Positions 46,605-57,126 of a DNA stretch of 64,000 nt are shown here, piece after piece. Numbering within the stretch: the stretch's first letter is position 1; each line of letters opens with the position of its first letter. Both the position numbers and the translations under genes were made by a program. This stretch comes from Asterella californica (Eukaryota; Streptophyta; Marchantiopsida; Marchantiales; Aytoniaceae): positions 14,850,001 through 14,914,000 of the forward strand of contig JAYKYS010000004.1 in the NCBI GenBank assembly GCA_036924285.1, read 5' to 3'. The notes under the pieces are model-generated. The model was not told the DNA's origin. It was given only the letters and a program-made list of their open reading frames with translations, and ran no database searches.

Positions 46605-47792
46605 AATAGATTCATGATATTCCTTCAAAGTCATGCCGTAGAGCCTACCGTTCAGCCGATAGGTATTATCAATGAGCGTCGCTTCACATGGAAGTTCGAA
46701 GGACTTCCTTTCAGAAAGATTCAGGCAATGCTGCAGATTTTGGAGTGCGAATCTGAGGCTTTCATTGTAGGTTAGTCCCTTCACTCTTGCCTCTCTTGGT
46801 AGGGAGCTCTGAAGCCTATGTATCTTGTTAACCTGTTTATGTACTCTGCTAGTGTTGAAGCCCTGTTGGCTGGGAAGTTTGTTCCGGTCAGATTTCGTTG
46901 CGATTTGTACTGGAGCGAAATTGAAAGTGAAGGGGCTAGAGTCGCAGTATTTAATGACTCGAGGTGCACCTTAGCGACCAATGTCAGCTCTCATACTTTG
47001 CCAATGCTGTGTGAAGGTTTGCTTCCTTGCATAAAGACGAAAACTTTAACATCCTGTTTCTGGCTAGTCCCGGAAGGCAGGGCTTCGCTGATGAGAATCA
47101 TCGCGATAGCCGGGCGACGAGCGGCGCTTTTTGGGTCACAGACTCAAAGTTGCCCCAGTTATTGAGCCAAATGATGGTGACTGAAAGAGGTCATTATCTT
47201 TTGTTGCTCCTCGGTGAAACGCTTTCGCATATTGTGTCTGTCGGAAAAGTTAATGGAGGTATGGGCCGCCGCCCCTTCTTAGTCACCTATCTATGGTAAT
47301 TGTCCCATTGCCGGGGGAAAATAAAGACTCGAACAGTGTTATTCGCCAGGGTCAAGTCGTGAAGGAGGCCTTTTGTTTGAATTTTTTTTAGGCTTCTTTC
47401 TCTATGCGCTGTTGCCCTTGCACAGCATGAGACACCCTGGCGCTCCGGTACGGGCGGAAAGGGTTTCGAACAAGCTACAACTGCATAGACGAAGTCGAAG
47501 TGCAACAGACCTGCGGGACTGTTATTAGAGTCTTACTACTAGGTGCATGTGCGTAGCAGCGCGAGTATAAATTGTCGTGCCTCTTTAGAGTGGCACGGAA
47601 TCACTTTGATCTGCCGAGCTATCAGTGACATAATCAGTCACCATTTATTCTGTATTGGGCCGCAAATCTTTGAGGGATTTTTGGGTTCTCGAAGGGTAGA
47701 ACCACATGTTGAACATGGCAGAATTTGATCTAAATCCTAGAAGACATGGAAGATCTTCCAGCTCTAGGGTTAGCATCTGTCGGTTTACGACG
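46605..47792. other. Downstream region of the six-exon gene
   Basis: Likely 3' untranslated and spacer sequence. A 127-codon minus-strand frame (46,401-46,784) overlaps the last exon, and a plus-strand frame at 47,027-47,299 has a hydrophobic end (YLLLLLGETLSHIV), but neither has supporting splice sites or a partner exon. AATAAAG at 47,319 could serve as a polyadenylation signal. Confidence 0.35.
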
Positions 47793-48362
47793 ATGGAAGT
47801 CGACCATATTCCAGTGTCGGAATTTTCAGCTCATCCGTCAATATCCAACAGTCCCGCGCAACGGTAAGTCGGAATCCTAGAAGTTTCTGCACGTGTTTTT
47901 GGGGCTGTAAAACTCGTCCTCACCGGCTCGCTAGCAGTTGGTCCAAGGCGGGTGGTTGCCGTTTCGTCGTGTTTCCTAAAGTGTGTCTCGGTTGGATACT
48001 CGGAAGTGCGTTTCGGTAAGACAGACAGAAGTGCGAGTCCAGGGTGGTTCACGGTACCGCGTCCATGCGGCAGAGGCCCCCGAGAAAGGGACACGACTGG
48101 CCAGCGAGACCTGTCCCGACAGCCTCCCTCCACGTCTTGCTGCAGGATCTTGGTCTTTATCAAGGATAAGCCTCACAGAATACTCGTCGTCACAGTATCG
48201 GTAGTAGGTAAACTAGATCAAAATGTGCTAGCTCGACAAAAGCTCGATACTGAAGAAGATGCAACGCTGCCGACGCCTGCCTACGCTGTAGTCATCTCCA
48301 CTGGCGGTCGACGGCAATGTACATTAGACCGAAGTCACCGGGCTTCAAGCAGACTATGGTAA
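47793..48362 (+). CDS. Possible two-exon gene, about 96 residues
   Basis: An ATG at 47793 opens a 71-base exon (MEVDHIPVSEFSAHPSISNS) ending at a consensus donor, CAACG|GTAAGT. An acceptor at GCTGCAG (48,142) joins in phase to a frame ending at 48,362 (ILVFIKDKPHRILVVTVSVV, later TEEDATLPTPAYAVVIS). The intron is unusually GC-rich for this region and the second exon is open well upstream of the acceptor. No domain is recognised. It could also be the 5' end of a longer gene whose later exons I could not place. Confidence 0.3.
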
Positions 48363-50231
48363 AGAGCGGGTCGACCATGATTGTGCCCCTCTTATACTGA
48401 GAGTGGGTCGAGACTCGAGAGCCTTGGCTATGATGATGGTGCTTTCAGTACTCCGACAGGTTTCAGGCTTTCGCAGGAATTCGGCGGTACTCAGTATTTC
48501 AAATAAATTGCAGTGTCTAATGTTCTTATTATTTATAATTCTCTCATGTGAGGAAACCGAAGTCTGTAACGTAATCTGACCATACGTACCTCAATATCAT
48601 TTACACCTAGCGAAGAATGTCGTGAACCTTATCTCGAATGTCAAATTTCATCACAGTAGAAGGTTGAGCATTACTCCTCGATAAAATATGTTTGAAACTA
48701 ATCTGTACAGTACAGTATTCTTAGAAAAGGATGGTAAGGTTTAATGAATTCTGTCTTATAACACTTAAAATGGTGAAAGAAAATGGTGAAACGGTGAGGA
48801 GTATATACTCTAAAGAGTGAGAATAAGTTCTTCTTGTCGAAGAGGATTTAGCTCCACCAATCGCACCAGCGCAGTTACATCTTTCACAAACTATTTCTGC
48901 CTTTTGCCTTTGTATTTTCCCGTGGTTTATTTCAGATAAACCATCGATCTGATTTCCGTACACCACTGTCTGTGTTCGGGCTATCATTAAGCAAAGTTTG
49001 GGCCCTCAAATTGATAAACCATTGTTTACACATGGTTTTAGGGTCGAGAATTCTGTAGTTATTGATTTGGTTCGATTCCAGATCGAGAAGTCGATATGTC
49101 GTTGTTTGAGTGATGTTTTGATTGGGTTGAATGATAAACGGACCACACTCTAAGGTTGGACGAAGTTCGCCAAAAGAGATAGATAAATAAATAACGAAGA
49201 AGAAGGAACTTAGTTGACATGCTTAGTCTTCGAAAGTTCATGAATGGTGTATGGTATATAAACTGGTTTATATACGATACATAAAGCAACGGGAAAATGG
49301 ATTATTTACATTAATCTTTTCCTTATAGTTTTTGTCATACATAAAGGATTTTGGGAATATAAAAGCTCTCTTTTCTTCTAAAGGATTATGGAAATATAAG
49401 ATCGCTCTTCTTTTGTATTTCGGAACGAGTGATGATGATACAGCCTCCTCAGCTGATTATCAGGTAAAGTATGAGAGAAATCATAACTTTTATATATTAA
49501 TCTGATACATTTTGATTATTAAATAATATATTTAGAAATGCAATGTGATCATTGAACTTTCTCGTAAAATGATCGATACTTTCAATTTCTTTTTATTCTT
49601 TATGTAAACCACATTAGTTGTGGCTTCTCAGTCCTAAACATTCCACTTCGTCTCGTGGTTTACACTACAGCTAAAACATTTTGTTATTTTCTAGCATTGC
49701 CTTCAGTTTATTCGGCCATGAGGTTATCTCACGTAATGGTCGATGTATCATCTTTACAGTTGGACGGCAGGGAAATAGCCTTGGGTTCTTACTTAACGAT
49801 CGGATTACGGGAAAGCCTGGGCTATTTTATAACGTCCAATGTTCCACATTAAACAAACCCTTTATACCATCATCACATGACGACATTAAACGGTGTGGGG
49901 GTCCGAGGCGAGAACTCTAACCCAAACATATGTTTCAACAATCGGTTCTTTAACGTCAAAGTAATAAGAATAATACTGAAAGTAATAACATAAACCATAC
50001 TATTGTAAAACTGCATACTGGGAGTTCATGGTTCTCGATCATGCGCAGTTACACATTCGTTACGTTTATGGTTGGCTTACGTAGCGAAGTCGTCTGGAGA
50101 GAAGATTGTTGCGTGTGTCCCTACGCAGTCGACAGCGAGTACAGCAGCAACAGCAGGTCCAACTTCTTCAGTCCTGTGACGAGTCCATCTCCTCGGGAGT
50201 ACACCTTAGTTAATACAGAACACTCTGAAAT
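48363..50231. other. AT-rich stretch, no gene seen
   Basis: Open frames are short, T-rich and hydrophobic, as expected by chance in AT-rich DNA. Confidence 0.45.
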
Positions 50232-50471
50232 AAGAACAATGATGAGAACAATAAGTGGTGGGAGTTGGTGCTGACGAGAGCCACCAGACCGCAGTAACTC
50301 CAACTCAACAGGGCTCTGCATGAACTCAACTATGAGAAGGGCGTTGTGGACCACCAAATCTATATCCGACAAGTGGCGTCCACATTTGCAACTAAAGAGT
50401 GTAAAAAGGAGTTCAGGGAGTTGCGTAAATTTATTAGTGTCGCGGTATTTACTCATTACTCACTATTGTAG
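50232..50471 (+). pseudogene. Short coding remnant of unknown family
   Basis: One frame carries NNDENNKWWELVLTRATRPQ, a TAA, then LQLNRALHELNYEKGVVDHQ and VASTFATKECKKEFRELRKF before a TAG. It is richer in charged and aromatic residues than chance frames in this AT-rich DNA. With an internal stop and no clear neighbours it is probably a remnant of a gene or mobile-element protein. Alternatively the CAG before the TAA is a splice acceptor. Confidence 0.25.
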
Positions 50472-52397
50472 CTGCTCACGTGTATCATGGCAAAATCTTA
50501 GAATATACCCTCCAGTCATTCCGTAAATCTCAAAAACCCTTCGTAAACTATAATCGCCAGAAAATGGAATTAGGCTCGGACGTACCACTGAAAAAAGTGA
50601 GAACACCCCTCCCGACCATGACGGTACATGTCAGCTCGGTTTCACTGTTTACGGTTGGTTTACTGTTACCTCTAGTGCAAGTGTATTATCAAGTTTTTTT
50701 ATCATTTGTGTATCTAAAAATGAAATATTATCACAATTTTTTACTTTTTTCGAGAGATTCGAAGATTAAATCTTATTTTCGCACATTTGTGTATCTGTCG
50801 AACTCTATTCCATTTCTTGAGCGTGAGAACGAAATGCATTGATAGACAAGAAGTTAATGTAATGATGAAAAGAGATAATAATGATAAAGTTTACACTCGT
50901 AACATCGACGTCTTTATGGTTTATGTTTCACTATTTTCCGTCTTGTTATACGTTGGACTATTTTTTTGTTGTAAACTTCTTGTTGTTTTTAAAATTTGTT
51001 ATGGAGAAACATATGGAAATTTTTATTGTGTCAATTTTTGCTCTGCATATACAGTGACATTGTTCTTGTGTTGACTTATCGATCTAACAGACCGAGTGAT
51101 ATTTACCATCATTAACATGTCATGGAGTTGTTTCTCTCTCGCTCACAACAATAATAGGTTGTGGAGTTGGACATACGAGTTTTGTCTTTGATGTTGAACA
51201 TCTTTCTCTTGCTTCTCATCTATGATCTTTCATTTAACCTTCAAGCTTAGGTTTCCAAGCATACTCTAGTATGCTCATGTCAATGCTATCATATTCTTTT
51301 CAGTTTCCATTGATATCAAATCTGATCTTGTTTTCTATCATCATACAAAAATGGATCACATCGCTGTAAGTGATGATGAAGTGTGTCGACTCGGATGCTA
51401 TTCCTCCAATATCCTGTTCAGTCTCGATCTCTTAGATGTCACTCAATGTAAAGCTTAAACGTCATGTGTGACAAATATATTTTGAGTATATTTATTACCT
51501 AATTCTATCGTTTATAGTGAAATATATCTTTATTACTTCGAAATTTGAATTAAACCACCTCTCATAGTATAAAAAAGACCAACTGGACGCGTCATGATTC
51601 TCGTGCGGACATGTCATGATTCACAATGGGGTTCCTTGAATTTGCTAAAGTAGCAGCTCCAGCTGACTTGCTCTGAGGGTGTCATGTTATACACCGGCTA
51701 GGATGTGAAATCGAGATCATGAGAATATTATTTTCTCAACTTAGTGCAAACATGGTTCTGACAGTTGCATTGGATAGGTCTTGTCAAGAAGACCAAAAAT
51801 GATGTTTTTATCATTGCAAATGGAGCCAAGAGAGGAAGTTATGATCAGTTATATTTTTTGGATTTTATGGTGTCGTAATACTGACGTGGCAGACCGAGTG
51901 CGAACGTAGCATTTTTCACACGTGTCAAAAACTAAAAAATTCGTTGTTAAATTTTTGCTGACATGTCATTATGTTAACATGTCGATGATGTGACAATGAG
52001 GACTGACATGACGATGATACGTATCTGTGCAAGTTGAACTGGTGGTAACACATGATGATATGACATTGAAGTGGATCATTGTGGAGATGGTGACATGACG
52101 ATTGCTAATTGAGCGGTTTTAAAGGTGGTTCAGTTTGCTGATGTGATAATGCACATATGTGACACGTGGTATCTTGCATGGGTGCCATGTGACCACCTAC
52201 ATGTGCCCATGTGGTAAGACATGGAGACAACATGTGGATCTAGGTGGGCTGCTTTAAAAAAATATAAAGGCCGTGCCACCAAAAGTTAGAGGACAAATTT
52301 AGGTTTAAACGTCGACAAGCTGCTGGATTTTCTCCGTGATTTTTGGTCTAGGTTGGATTGGGTCATGTTAGAAAAAATGAGTCCAATGAACAATAAT
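50472..52397. other. AT-rich stretch, no gene seen
   Basis: Frames at 50,480-51,074 translate to runs of Phe, Leu, Tyr and Val from T-rich DNA and are not credible genes. Bases 51,880-52,230 repeat short TGACATGA and GATGATGTGAC-like words many times. Confidence 0.45.
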
Positions 52398-53010
52398 GAA
52401 CTTAGGGATGCATCCCAAAGTTCAACATAGAATTGCAAGGGAAAACAACCAAAACTTACTTCTCTAACTTCGAGACGCTTCTCGGAGTTCAACATTAGAA
52501 GAGACGTAGAGAAACTTTGGGAAGACATAGCTTCTTACTCGAGAGTCAGTTTGAGGTAAATTTGATATCGTCAAAATCGGATCAACGAGAAGAATGCATT
52601 GGGGGTTCAGTTTGGGGAAATCACAAAGCACTCAGTCATTGAACTTCGGGATGAATCTCGAAGTTAAATTAGGAGGTAGAAAAGAAGAACAAAAAGAAAT
52701 CTTTGAGAAGACGTAGCTCCCTACTCGAGACTCCATTTTGGGTGAGTTTGGTAAAGTTGGAACCAGCTCGATGAGAGGATTGTGTAGGAGAGTTCAGATC
52801 AGGGAAATGAGTTATATACTCCCAAGCGCAAATCCTCATGTCTTGTCTCTCATCAACCTCAAGATGCATCTTGAGATTCGGAAAATTGGACAAGTTTCTA
52901 ACATGTGAACTTCTAGACGCATCTCGAAGCAAAACGGTGGGAGAAAGCGAAAGAAGAAAAGATATAAATCTTTGAAGAGACGTAACTGTTGGTAGAGATG
53001 TCTTTTTCAA
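52398..53010. repeat. Degenerate tandem repeat, about 245-275-bp units
   Basis: Anchor words recur: GAACTTAGGGATGCATCCC at 52398, GAACTTCGGGATGAATCTCG at 52641 and GAACTTCTAGACGCATCTCG at 52917. A second anchor, CTTTG(G/A)GAAGAC-TAGCT, recurs at 52515 and 52702, with a weaker form at 52970. Spacing varies, so the array is old. Confidence 0.5.
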
Positions 53011-54147
53011 ACACTTTGGGCATCGTTGGTTGAAAAGATATTTCTAAAGGCTACGTATGGAGGTTGACAAGTTTTAGTTTAAGACACTTATGTGGATAAT
53101 TTCCAAAGGTCTGAAGTCTAGTTGTAAATATTTGTGTATGAAGCGGAAATACTCATGGATTGGATTGGATATTTGGCATTCGTGTGTTGTTGCTCTCTGT
53201 TGTACTACACTAAGTGTGTCCAGACTTCGACTCCAAAGCTTCAAGCGGCACGTGCATTTTTGTCCATTTCCATCATTTGCTTCGTGCTTGATTTGCTAGG
53301 TGATGGAGTGTTCATCTCATTGCTCTTCGTGACCTCCGGTTTTTTCTACTTATTCCTAGATATTATTTTTATGTCATTGGATCTTGAGATTGTCATTTTT
53401 TCATCTCTTTTCACATCTCAGACTCTTGTTATCAATTTTGTCAGAGAGTGAGCTAACACTCGACTTAGTGGATCGTTCGATGAGATTTGAGGTGTTTGGG
53501 CTTGACTTTCTGCTACAACGTGGTCAATTTTTAGCTACAGAGTGATGGGGTCACTTCGTATATGAGATGGTGCATGGGCTCTTTGGTAAGGTCCAAACAC
53601 TTTTTTCGTTACAAACACGTTTAGCTAAGTACATGATGGTCTCTCTGCCAGAGTCTTCCTTGTGCTGTTCTAGCTTTTGATAGTGACTCTCAACTATATC
53701 ATGAAATCTGTGGGGAGGGTTGGAAGTAGAGCAAACACAAACTCAGACCTTCTTTCTCTAGAGAACTTGCCTTCTAAACGTGCATCATGTACCTCTTCCA
53801 GTAATTAGTAGTGATACATTATTCTCAAACCAAACACGAAGAGAAAGAGTGAAGGTGGTCCTATTAAGGGATTTCAAACATATGTCCATGACGAGTCACG
53901 TGCTCGTCCGTAATGACTGGGGACATACTCGATGATTTAGTCCGACAGGCACTTGTCGAGGATGTCCGTCATATAATCACGGATTGAGCTGCTTAATCCA
54001 TGGCTGTGATTAATTGAGTTGATTTAAGACGGAGATGAAAATTCTGTCAATGTACTTCATGAACTCATGTAATCATGTCTGCCACCAGTCCGTTTGACAT
54101 TCGTGGACGATCACAATGGACCTTGCACATAGTCCGTCTGTGTATGA
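53011..54147. other. AT-rich stretch, no supportable gene
   Basis: A 105-codon hydrophobic frame at 53,134-53,451 contains several possible membrane segments but no recognised motif; its T-rich DNA makes chance likely. Confidence 0.4.
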
Positions 54148-54582
54148 ATGACCCATATGTTTGAAGCCCCCTATTATTATTTGATATCAATGATGATGAG
54201 ATCCAAGACAGATGATCCGAATCAAAGCTCATTGATGTCATCATGGAAGTTTTCTTGGCCCATGCAGTATGTCTCTGGAAGATCAATGAGAAAATCTCGA
54301 TTTTTCAATGTGGAGAAACTGAAAGAGCTCTTTCTCAAGTTTTGTTCAGCTTGTGATGTATTTGTTATTGAGTTGGTATGGCCAGTTCTCAGTCGCTTAT
54401 TCTATGTGCTTGTTTCTCTTTTTTCTGAGACATACACCAAGACAAAGATATTTGTTGTTTATAGACATCTAGCTCGTGTTGCAGGATATGTAGAACACAA
54501 ATGCTTCTCTCTCTCACTAGAGTGTATTGTTCAAATCACATTGGAAAGTGAGGGTGAGATTCATGTGAGATTGATTGCCTGA
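54148..54582 (+). CDS. Hypothetical ORF, 144 residues
   Basis: The frame from MTHMFEAPYYYLISMMMRSK includes KLKELFLKFCSACDVFVIEL and ends RLIA. It is long for AT-rich DNA and has mixed composition, but no domain is recognised and no start context supports it. A mobile-element remnant or chance is as likely as a gene. Its end is followed at 54,627 by a fragment (GGTATGATCAAGCAAAT) of the miniature element described at 60,207. Confidence 0.2.
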   Translation: MTHMFEAPYYYLISMMMRSKTDDPNQSSLMSSWKFSWPMQYVSGRSMRKSRFFNVEKLKELFLKFCSACDVFVIELVWPVLSRLFYVLVSLFSETYTKTKIFVVYRHLARVAGYVEHKCFSLSLECIVQITLESEGEIHVRLIA

Positions 54583-54626
54583 TTTTCTTCCTGCATGCAT
54601 TGTTTTTACCACTATGCCTACTAGAG

Positions 54627-54645
54627 GTATGATCAAGCAAATTTT
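54627..54645 (-). repeat. Terminal fragment of the foldback miniature element
   Basis: GGTATGATCAAGCAAATTT matches the right terminal repeat of 60,207-60,578. Only this end is recognisable, followed by TTGTGACA. Confidence 0.5.
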
Positions 54646-54760
54646 TGTGACAATGAATATCAAATATTTGCTCATGATACTTTATTATATTCATTTGGGA
54701 TGCATATTAACCTTTCTCTATGAACATGTTTTTTTCTTCACATTATGGCAACATGCTCGA

Positions 54761-54810
54761 TTAATTTATTCACCAACTCTTCCCGCCACAAGAGTTATTA
54801 GGAATAAAAT
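54761..54810. repeat. Decayed 50-nt hairpin of the 23-4-23 family
   Basis: The left arm TTAATTTATTCACCAACTCT(TCC) resembles the left arm at 56,822 (TTAATTTAATACCTAACCCT(TCC)). The central bases CGCC sit where the loop TGCC is. The right arm no longer pairs well. Listed because sequence and geometry follow the better copies. Confidence 0.4.
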
Positions 54811-56023
54811 AAAGTTGAGATTCTCCATTGCCTGAAAATCGCAAAAGTATCACCTTTATAGTTCGGAAACGAGTGTTCATGTACTAGGCTTGTTAATTAT
54901 CTCTAGACTCCTCGCAACTCTAGGACTGGTTAACAATAAAGATTTAAATAAATTTTAATTATTCATATTAATTTAGTTCTGAATTTATTCTGATATTTAT
55001 GTATTGTAAAATAACTCAAAGCTAGCAAAAATTCCCCTAAGTTGATGGAACATGCTGATTTATTGCCATCGGAGAAGTCCATGCACTTTCGCGAGACCGC
55101 AATGAACAACATATACGAGATAGCTAAAATATATATTAATTGTAGCTTTACATTCCATCGCCAAGGTAGAAGGGACAAAGAAGAGTTTTATAAACTATAA
55201 CAAAGAACGAACTCACAAGATATATTTCATGGGGACTAGAGTAAATTTTGACTCTCGTTTGATTGAGTACAAAGGAAGCAATTATGTTATCCACGTGTTA
55301 CACCTAAAGTATTGAATGAATATGCATGCAATATCAACTTTTGCTCGCTCTCTGTTATCGAAAAGGTGTTACGTGGAAATTTTGTACTAAGTTTAGTACT
55401 GAATAATATAATTTACAAAGAAAACTATATTTATTTATAAATATTATGTTATAATTACACCTAGAGTTGCAGGACGATGTAGAGATAACCCATAGGAAGA
55501 GCATGGACAAATGCGCTTCAGAAACTATATACCTAAGAGGCTGATCACAAACACAATCACACTTTCTTTGCATTTAAATATATTACCGGAATCTTCAAAA
55601 AAGAAAAAAATCGAACCCTTACATATTTATGAAATGTGTTTGCAACATGAACAACATGAACATTTATTGCTAAAGAGTGTTTAGCAATCTCCTGTCGATT
55701 TCACAGACAGAAACAAAACACGACGAGTCATAGTTCTTCCGAAAACACACAACCCATCATCGTGGTTAGTTTAAGCAAAACTCTTAGCAGCTTGGTTTGC
55801 ACCATGGTTAGTTCGTCGTCTTTGGTGAGCTCACGAGTGAAAGAACTGTGACGGTACTGTGTACGGTGACGACATATTCCTCAATGCATGCTCCCCCGAA
55901 CTTTTATTTACTTTATGTTTTTAAGAAAAATATATAAACTCTACATAGGAATTATATACTTAATTTATATAAAAAATATTTTTATTTAGAATTGTTAAAT
56001 GATAAATGGACCTGGAGTTCAAG

Positions 56024-56073
56024 AAGATATGGATATTACCAATAGAGGAATCTATTGGTAATATCCATATCTT
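56024..56073. repeat. Perfect 50-nt hairpin: 23-bp stem, GGAA loop
   Basis: Arms 56,024-56,046 and 56,051-56,073 are exact reverse complements (left arm starts AAGATATGGATATTACC). The loop GGAA fits the GNRA pattern. A second inverted repeat, CTTGTAG-AAG-CTACAAG (56,071-56,087), begins in the last three bases of the first. The pair would form adjacent stem-loops in RNA or a cruciform in DNA. Confidence 0.95.
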
Positions 56074-56129
56074 GTAGAAGCTACAAGTACTACAGCGTAC
56101 TAACAAAACATATTTTATATATATATATA

Positions 56130-56179
56130 TGAATTTATTATCTAACTCTTCCTGGTGGAAGGTTAAGTAACAAATTAAG
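56130..56179. repeat. Partly decayed 50-nt hairpin, TGGT loop
   Basis: Arms of 23 nt surround TGGT. The inner stem CTTCC/GGAAG is intact; outer pairs are disrupted. The sequence follows the hairpin at 56,822-56,871 base by base in most positions. Confidence 0.6.
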
Positions 56180-56821
56180 ATTGCTGTTGAATAAGCAAGA
56201 TATGTGAAATATGCAGGCAAAGTTGTGTACACTATAACAGATTATTGGGATTTCTGTTGACTGCATGTTCTCGCTTGTAAGTAAACGCACTTTTGAATCT
56301 TACGCAACAGAGATGACGTGGGGAACATGAGTTAAGAGGAGAGGCAAGAAAGTATAAAAAGCCTTTCATTCATTAAGCTTGGATTGGAGATGAATTGGAC
56401 GGAAGGTTGTATTCAACTTTCTTTCTCGATTAAAGCGTTTTTTCTCCAACAGAGTATGTTATTATTACCCGCACATGCAAGAATTCCAGGAACATCGCAT
56501 GGCTTCAAACCCCCTTGCTGAGGAAGGACTAATCTAGCCTTCTTTTTATTGCAACACTACTGTAGTGAATATGCATGCTGGATGAACTCCGGGGAACTTT
56601 TGCTCGCTTTATGTTATCGAGAATACATATATATGTTAAATAAAAAGTATATACTAAGTAAATATAAAATATTAAAATATTTTATAAAAGTTATATGTTA
56701 CTCATGCCTGGAAACCCGGGGAAGGTAGAAGATAACCCTTAAGTCTGGACCCGACTGTTGCGCTTCAAAAGGTATAAGACCGGGATCCCATAGTCGTTAA
56801 TTCATTAAAATACAGTGAAAT

Positions 56822-56871
56822 TTAATTTAATACCTAACCCTTCCTGCCGGAAGGGTTAGGTACTAAATTAA
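56822..56871. repeat. 50-nt hairpin: 23-nt arms, TGCC loop, one mismatch
   Basis: TACCTAACCCTTCC (56,831-56,844) pairs with GGAAGGGTTAGGTA (56,849-56,862) around TGCC. Outside one A/C mismatch a further eight A-T pairs extend the arms to 56,822 and 56,871. Confidence 0.95.
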
Positions 56872-56886
56872 CCACCTGTATATTTG

Positions 56887-56912
56887 CCTCCTCCATCGAA
56901 AGATGGAGGAGG
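56887..56912. repeat. Short hairpin with GAAA tetraloop
   Basis: CCTCCTCCATC pairs with GATGGAGGAGG around GAAA, 11 perfect pairs plus weaker outer ones. It starts 15 bases after the preceding 50-nt hairpin. Confidence 0.9.
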
Positions 56913-57126
56913 TGAAATACATATACATATGTGTTGGGGAGTGTATAATATTGATCAACAAAGGCTGAATGAACGAAGGAAATATGAGACTTTGTCGTAT
57001 AATCATCGCTGTCAAATACTAAGTATTTCCAAAAGTCTTATGGGAATTCTGGCTGGAAGAGGACAAGCAATGTTTGCGGGATTGAAATATAGCGTCGTGA
57101 TTGTCGTGGTTTCTTTTCTTGCTTAA

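Larger units (their letters stand above)
55317..56913. repeat. Degenerate direct repeats, units of about 570-690 bp
   Basis: An anchor recurs three times: ATGCATGCAATATC then CTTTTGCTCGCTCTCTGTTATCG (about 55,322-55,357, gap not shown), ATGCATGCTCCCCCGAACTT at about 55,883, and ATGCATGCTGGATGAAC then CTTTTGCTCGCTTTATG at about 56,572. AGATAACCC and TGCGCTTCA recur after the first and third anchors. Hairpins lie about 250 bases after the second and third anchors. No gene is seen; a 80-codon frame at 56,884-57,126 starts inside a hairpin and is probably chance. Confidence 0.55.

Noticed and set aside
47027..47299. Frame ending ERGHYLLLLLGETLSHIV, reminiscent of the low-temperature-requirement A family
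   Set aside because: Only one short phrase fits. No upstream exon in this frame, no N-terminal family motif and no matching splice phase were found.
50480..51074. Hydrophobic open frames that could be membrane proteins
   Set aside because: The DNA is T-rich, so runs of Phe, Leu and Val codons arise by chance, and no start, splice or motif supports them.
56112..56131. Run of TA dinucleotides
   Set aside because: An ordinary short microsatellite in AT-rich DNA.
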